This document shows positions 42,611-46,051 of a stretch of 46,051 bases of DNA, in pieces (positions within the stretch are counted from its first letter, which is position 1; each line of letters starts with the position of its first letter). The notes beneath the pieces were generated by a model that made no database searches, was not told the origin of the DNA, and saw only the letters and a list, made by a program, of their open reading frames with translations. Source of the stretch: Streptomyces sp. H27-H5 (GTDB lineage: Bacteria; Actinomycetota; Actinomycetes; Streptomycetales; Streptomycetaceae); assembly GCF_026627505.1 (NCBI RefSeq), contig NZ_JAPNLK010000067.1, forward strand, positions 1-46,051, given 5' to 3'. Made by a program: the position numbers and the translations under genes.

Positions 42611-44023
42611 GTGACTTCACTGAGTAAAGGCGCCAATCTGCCGGTCCCGGCGTCGTCCGTCAGGGCCGTGCTCTGCTGGTCGGCCGGTCCCGGGGTCCCG
42701 GACGTCGACGCGTCCGCCCTGCTGCTCTCCGGCGACGGGCGGGTCCGCTCCGACGGCGACTTCGTCTTCTACAACCAGCCGCGCCACTCCTCGGACGCCG
42801 TCCGGCACCTGGGCAAGCAACCCGGCGCCGACTCCCTCCAGGTGGACCTGGCCGCGCTGGAGCCGGGGATCGAGCGCGTCGTGCTGTGCGCCTCCGCCGA
42901 CGGGGGCAGCTTCGGGCAGGTGCCCGGGCTGCACCTGCGGCTGCTCGACGCCGTGTCCGGAGCGGAGTTGGCCCGCTTCGACATGACGGCGGGCACGGAG
43001 ACCGCGTACGTGAGCGGCGAGCTGTACCGGCGGGCGGGCGCGTGGAAGTTCCGGGCCGTGGGCCAGGGATACGCGAGCGGCCTGGCGGGATTGGCGACCG
43101 ACTACGGCATCACGGTGGACGACACCCCGGCCCCGGTGCCGGCCCCGGTACCCGCGTCGACGGCGCCGCCCACGCCCGCCTTCACCCCGGCCCCCGTACC
43201 CGCGCCGGCCGCCGCCCCCGCTCCCGTGCAGGCCTCCGCCGGCGCGCCCGCCGTCCGGTTGGTCAAGGGCGAGGAGCGGCTCCCCGTCGAGATGCGCAAG
43301 CTCCTGTCGCTGCGCAAGCAGCAGGTCGCCGTCAGCCTGACGAAGAACGGGGCGGCGGGAGTGACCGCCCGTGTCATCCTCGTCCTCGACGCGTCCGGTT
43401 CGATGTCCACGCTCTACTCGCGCGGCACGGTGGCCGGCGTCGTGGAGCGGATGGCCGCCGTCGCCGCGCAGCTCGACGACGACGGCGAGATGCAGGCGTG
43501 GACCTTCGCCACCAACCCCGCACGGCTGCCCGACCTGACCATCGGTGAACTCCCGGAGTGGATCCGCCTGCACGTCCGCGTCGGCCAGATGAGCCTGTTC
43601 GGCCGAAAGAAGCCCCCGAAGGGCCTGACCGGCGGGCAGGTCGACATGCGCGCGGTCGGGTTCCAGAACGAGGAGCAGAAGGTCATCGCGGAGGTGCGCG
43701 CCTACGTACGCGCGACCGTGGTGCCCGTGCCCACCCTCGTGCTGTTCTTCTCGGACGGCGGCGTGTACCGCAACAACGAGATCGAACAGGAACTGCGCGC
43801 GGCCGTCGAGGAGCCGGTGTTCTGGCAGTTCGTCGGCCTGGGCCGGGCCGGCTTCGGCGTGCTGGAGCGCTTCGACGACATGCCCGGCCGGCGGGTCGAC
43901 AACGTCGGGTTCTTCGCGGTGGACGACATCGACGCGATCTCGGACGCCGAGCTGTACGACAAGTTGCTGTCGGAGTTCCCGTCGTGGATCCGGGCCGCCG
44001 GACAGGCGGGCATCCTGCGCTGA
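42611..44023 (+). CDS. TerD-VWA (TerF-like) tellurium-resistance family protein
   Basis: The 470-residue protein has an N-terminal TerD domain (1-170: SLSKGANLPVP, DGDFVFYNQP, then GVERV-like core and DYGITVDD). A Pro/Ala linker (172-212) and a von Willebrand A domain with the metal site DASGSMS (260-266) and FFSDGGVYRNN follow. Such proteins act in chemical-stress/calcium-dependent Ter systems. The GTG start is the only one that keeps the whole TerD domain; translation may be leaderless. No other ter genes are in the window. Confidence 0.88.
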   Translation: MTSLSKGANLPVPASSVRAVLCWSAGPGVPDVDASALLLSGDGRVRSDGDFVFYNQPRHSSDAVRHLGKQPGADSLQVDLAALEPGIERVVLCASADGGSFGQVPGLHLRLLDAVSGAELARFDMTAGTETAYVSGELYRRAGAWKFRAVGQGYASGLAGLATDYGITVDDTPAPVPAPVPASTAPPTPAFTPAPVPAPAAAPAPVQASAGAPAVRLVKGEERLPVEMRKLLSLRKQQVAVSLTKNGAAGVTARVILVLDASGSMSTLYSRGTVAGVVERMAAVAAQLDDDGEMQAWTFATNPARLPDLTIGELPEWIRLHVRVGQMSLFGRKKPPKGLTGGQVDMRAVGFQNEEQKVIAEVRAYVRATVVPVPTLVLFFSDGGVYRNNEIEQELRAAVEEPVFWQFVGLGRAGFGVLERFDDMPGRRVDNVGFFAVDDIDAISDAELYDKLLSEFPSWIRAAGQAGILR

Positions 44024-44090
44024 CCCGTGCGGACCGGGCCGGTCGACTCGGATGAGCCCTTCGCCGGCAAGTATGTTGTCCGGTTCAAGA

Positions 44091-44130
44091 AATGGTCTGG
44101 ACCCTTGACCCGGTGTTGGTCCAGACCAAT
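44091..44130 (+). promoter_or_regulatory. DasR-type operators and promoter of the chitinase gene
   Basis: Two sites resemble the dre consensus ACTGGTCTAGACCAGT: 44091-44106 (AATGGTCTGGACCCTT) and 44115-44130 (GTTGGTCCAGACCAAT), each with 12 of 16 matches, 24 bases apart. TTGACC between them (44105-44110) is a plausible -35. This paired arrangement is the classical promoter of Streptomyces chitinases, repressed by DasR and induced by chitin oligomers. Confidence 0.8.
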
Positions 44131-44174
44131 CATGAGGCGTCCGCCCGTTCGCTCGCGCCCCACCGGGAGCATCG

Positions 44175-45929
44175 ATGAGACGTCGTTCCAGGCCCGTTCA
44201 CTCCTTACTGGCCGCCCTGACCACCCTGGTCGCCTCCGCCGGACTCGTGGTCGGGGTGGTCGAAGGCACCGCCCACGCCGCGACCCCACTGCCCGCGCAC
44301 GTCTTCGCCCCGTACTTCGAGGCGTACTCCTCCGACAGCCCCGCCGACCTCGCGCTCAAGTCCGGCGCCAGGTACCTGACCATGGCCTTCGTCCAGACCG
44401 AGGCCAAGGGATCCTGCACCCCGTACTGGAACGGCGACACGGGCAGCCCGATCTCGGGCTCCGTCTTCGGCGCCGACTTCGCCACGATCCGCTCCCGCGG
44501 CGGAGATGTCATCCCCTCCTTCGGCGGGTACGCGGCCGACAACGGCGGCACCGAGATCGCCGACAGCTGCACGGACGTGGACGCGATCGCCGCCGCCTAC
44601 CAGAAGGTCGTCACGACCTACGACGTCTCCCGCCTGGACATGGACATCGAGGACAACTCGTTGACCAACAAGGCCGGCATCGACCGCCGCAACCAGGCGA
44701 TCAGGAAACTCCAGGACTGGGCCGCCGCGAACGGCCGCCCGCTCCAGGTCTCGTACACCCTGCCCACCACCACGAGCGGACTGGCGAGCAGCGGCCTGGC
44801 CGTGCTCAAGAGCGCCAAGACCGCCGGCGCCCGGGTGGACGTGGTCAACCTGATGACCTTCGACTACTACGACGGCGCCGGCCACGCCATGGCCGAGGAC
44901 ACCAAGACCGCCGCCACCGGTCTCCAGGGCCAACTCGCCGCTCTGTACCCGACCAAGACCCCCGCCCAGCTTTGGGGCATGATCGGCGTCACCGAGATGC
45001 CCGGCATCGACGACTACGGACCCGCCGAGACCTTCACCACCGCCGACGCGAAGGTGGTCTACGACTGGGCGACCGCGAAGGGCCTCAACACCCTGTCCTT
45101 CTGGGCGCTCCAGCGCGACAACGGCGGCTGCCCCGGGACGGGAGGCTCCGACACCTGCTCCGGCATCGTCCAGGGCCCCTGGTACTTCAGCCACACCTTC
45201 GCCCCGTTCACCGGCGGCGGCGGGCCGGTCGTCGACGACTTCTCCGTCTCGGTGACCCCGGGCTCGGCCTCGGTCGCCCCCGGCGGCACGACCACCGCGA
45301 CCGTGGCCACGACCCTCACCTCGGGAACCGCGCGGCCCCTCGCGCTGACGGTCGCCGCAGCGCCCGCCGGGGTGACGGCCACCCTCGCCCCGGGCTCCGT
45401 CACCACAGGCGGATCGGCCGTGGTCACGGTCACCGCCGCCGCCGCGGCGGCCCCCGGAACGTACGCCCTGACCGTCACCGCGACCGGCGGCGGACTCACC
45501 CGCTCGGCCCCCTTCACCCTCACGGTGTCCGGGCCGGGCGGTGGCGCGGGGGCGTTGGTCAACGGCGGCTTCGAGAGCGGAGCGCTCGCGCCGTGGAGCT
45601 GCCAGAGCGGCGGGGCGGTGGTCAACGTCCCCGCGCACGGGGGCTCGTACGCGCTGAAGGCCTCGCCCACCGCCGGGCAGACGGGGGAGTGTGCGCAGAC
45701 CCTCACCCTCGCGCCGAACACGGCGTACACGCTCGGCGGGTGGGTCCAGGGCGGCTACGCCTACCTGGGCGTACGCGGCGGGGCCACCGGCAGCGCGTGG
45801 ACCGGCTCCGCCGGGTGGTCCAAGCTGACCGTCCCCTTCACGACCGGCGCGTCCGGCACCGTGACCGTCTACCTGCACGGCTGGTACGGGCAGGGCGCGG
45901 TGTACGGCGACGACCTCTCCGTCTACTAG
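44175..45929 (+). CDS. Secreted GH18 chitinase with Ig-like and carbohydrate-binding domains
   Basis: The 584-residue protein has a signal peptide (cleavage near residue 35, TAHAA-TP). A GH18 barrel (about 40-350) carries the catalytic DxDxE as DMDIE (155-159), with SFGGYAADNGG before it and VNLMTFDYYDG after it. An Ig/NEW3-like domain (357-455) and a CBM-like beta sandwich (about 462-584, LVNGGFESGALAPWSCQSGG) follow. It hydrolyses chitin outside the cell. The stop TAG lies within CTAG at the boundary with the right mobile-element end, and the protein looks complete. Confidence 0.92.
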   Translation: MRRRSRPVHSLLAALTTLVASAGLVVGVVEGTAHAATPLPAHVFAPYFEAYSSDSPADLALKSGARYLTMAFVQTEAKGSCTPYWNGDTGSPISGSVFGADFATIRSRGGDVIPSFGGYAADNGGTEIADSCTDVDAIAAAYQKVVTTYDVSRLDMDIEDNSLTNKAGIDRRNQAIRKLQDWAAANGRPLQVSYTLPTTTSGLASSGLAVLKSAKTAGARVDVVNLMTFDYYDGAGHAMAEDTKTAATGLQGQLAALYPTKTPAQLWGMIGVTEMPGIDDYGPAETFTTADAKVVYDWATAKGLNTLSFWALQRDNGGCPGTGGSDTCSGIVQGPWYFSHTFAPFTGGGGPVVDDFSVSVTPGSASVAPGGTTTATVATTLTSGTARPLALTVAAAPAGVTATLAPGSVTTGGSAVVTVTAAAAAAPGTYALTVTATGGGLTRSAPFTLTVSGPGGGAGALVNGGFESGALAPWSCQSGGAVVNVPAHGGSYALKASPTAGQTGECAQTLTLAPNTAYTLGGWVQGGYAYLGVRGGATGSAWTGSAGWSKLTVPFTTGASGTVTVYLHGWYGQGAVYGDDLSVY

Positions 45930-45957
45930 TGCTGCTCCGCGAAAGTTCGTGGAGGGG
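45926..45957. repeat. IS630-type terminal repeat, right copy
   Basis: These 32 bases are the inverted counterpart of 96-127 (one mismatch). They start with CTAG, which contains the chitinase stop codon, and lie just outside the 3' end of a transposase gene. Confidence 0.7.
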
Positions 45958-45960
45958 GGT

Positions 45961-46051
45961 TCAGGCTTCCTGGAGGGGGCTGGCGGCGTAGGTCCACTTG
46001 AAGGGGCGGGCGGTCTCGTTCCGTTTGATCATGTAGTCGTCCATCTTGGCG
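45961..46051 (-). mobile_element. IS630-family transposase, C-terminal end (partial)
   Basis: The reverse strand encodes about 29 residues ending at TGA 45963-45961. They include MIKRNETARPFKWTYAASPL, the characteristic end of IS630-family transposases. The rest lies beyond the window. The adjacent terminal repeat at 45926-45957 supports insertion of an element at CTAG directly behind the chitinase gene. Confidence 0.82.

Noticed and set aside
1..46051. CRISPR arrays, tRNA or rRNA genes
   Set aside because: No regularly spaced direct repeats and no cloverleaf or rRNA-like segments were seen while reading both strands.

Overview
The window is high-GC actinobacterial DNA, almost certainly from a Streptomyces chromosome. 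The support is very strong third-position GC, GTG starts, probable leaderless starts, twin-arginine and Streptomyces-type small proteins, a DasR-controlled chitinase, and the conserved MerR / CspA / DEAD-box helicase / CBS / SCO5918-type gene block. No tRNA, rRNA, CRISPR array or complete insertion sequence was seen.

Layout. 1-2.6 kb: the end of an unknown gene, an IS-type end repeat, a DinB protein, small proteins and a membrane protein. 2.6-6.2 kb: a phenolic-lipid (srsABC-like) operon made of a flavoprotein, an isoprenylcysteine-methyltransferase-type enzyme and a type III PKS, divergent from a UbiA prenyltransferase. 6.2-19.6 kb: housekeeping and accessory genes (NDH-2, PHP domain, VOC, HPP, cupin, MPI-GNAT fusion, secreted hydrolase, GNAT, ferredoxin-NADP reductase, M20 peptidase). 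This stretch holds two decayed loci: a sulfite-oxidase pseudogene with an internal deletion, and a head-on junction of an I36-inhibitor fragment and a WD40 fragment.

19.6-36.7 kb is the most interesting part: a RiPP gene cluster of the azole/dehydroamino-acid class. A 57-aa precursor (19776-19949, + strand) carries a 21-residue C-terminal core in which 20 residues are Ser, Thr or Cys. On the opposite strand runs a tightly coupled series: SARP regulator, RRE/E1-like F-protein ending in a degenerate YcaO domain, YcaO cyclodehydratase, SagB-type dehydrogenase, LanB glutamylation protein, separate LanB-C/SpaB_C protein, membrane M50 metalloprotease with a PqqD-like N-terminus, ABC ATPase, ABC permease, and a second YcaO cyclodehydratase. 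The expected logic is leader recognition by the F-protein, cyclisation of Cys/Ser/Thr by one or both YcaO enzymes, oxidation to azoles, tRNA-Glu-dependent dehydration of remaining Ser/Thr, then proteolysis and export. Only one SpaB_C protein is present, so either the product is linear (goadsporin-like) or this protein has been recruited for macrocyclisation.

37-42.6 kb holds an F420/NADP-reductase-like protein, the cold-shock block with two notable 5'-UTR hairpins, and a lipoprotein. 42.6-46 kb holds a TerD-VWA protein and a secreted GH18 chitinase. The window closes with the 3' end of an IS630-family transposase. A 32-bp repeat present in inverted orientation at both window ends (31/32 identical) abuts the stop codons of the DinB and chitinase genes, so the whole 45.8-kb segment is bracketed by related mobile-element ends.
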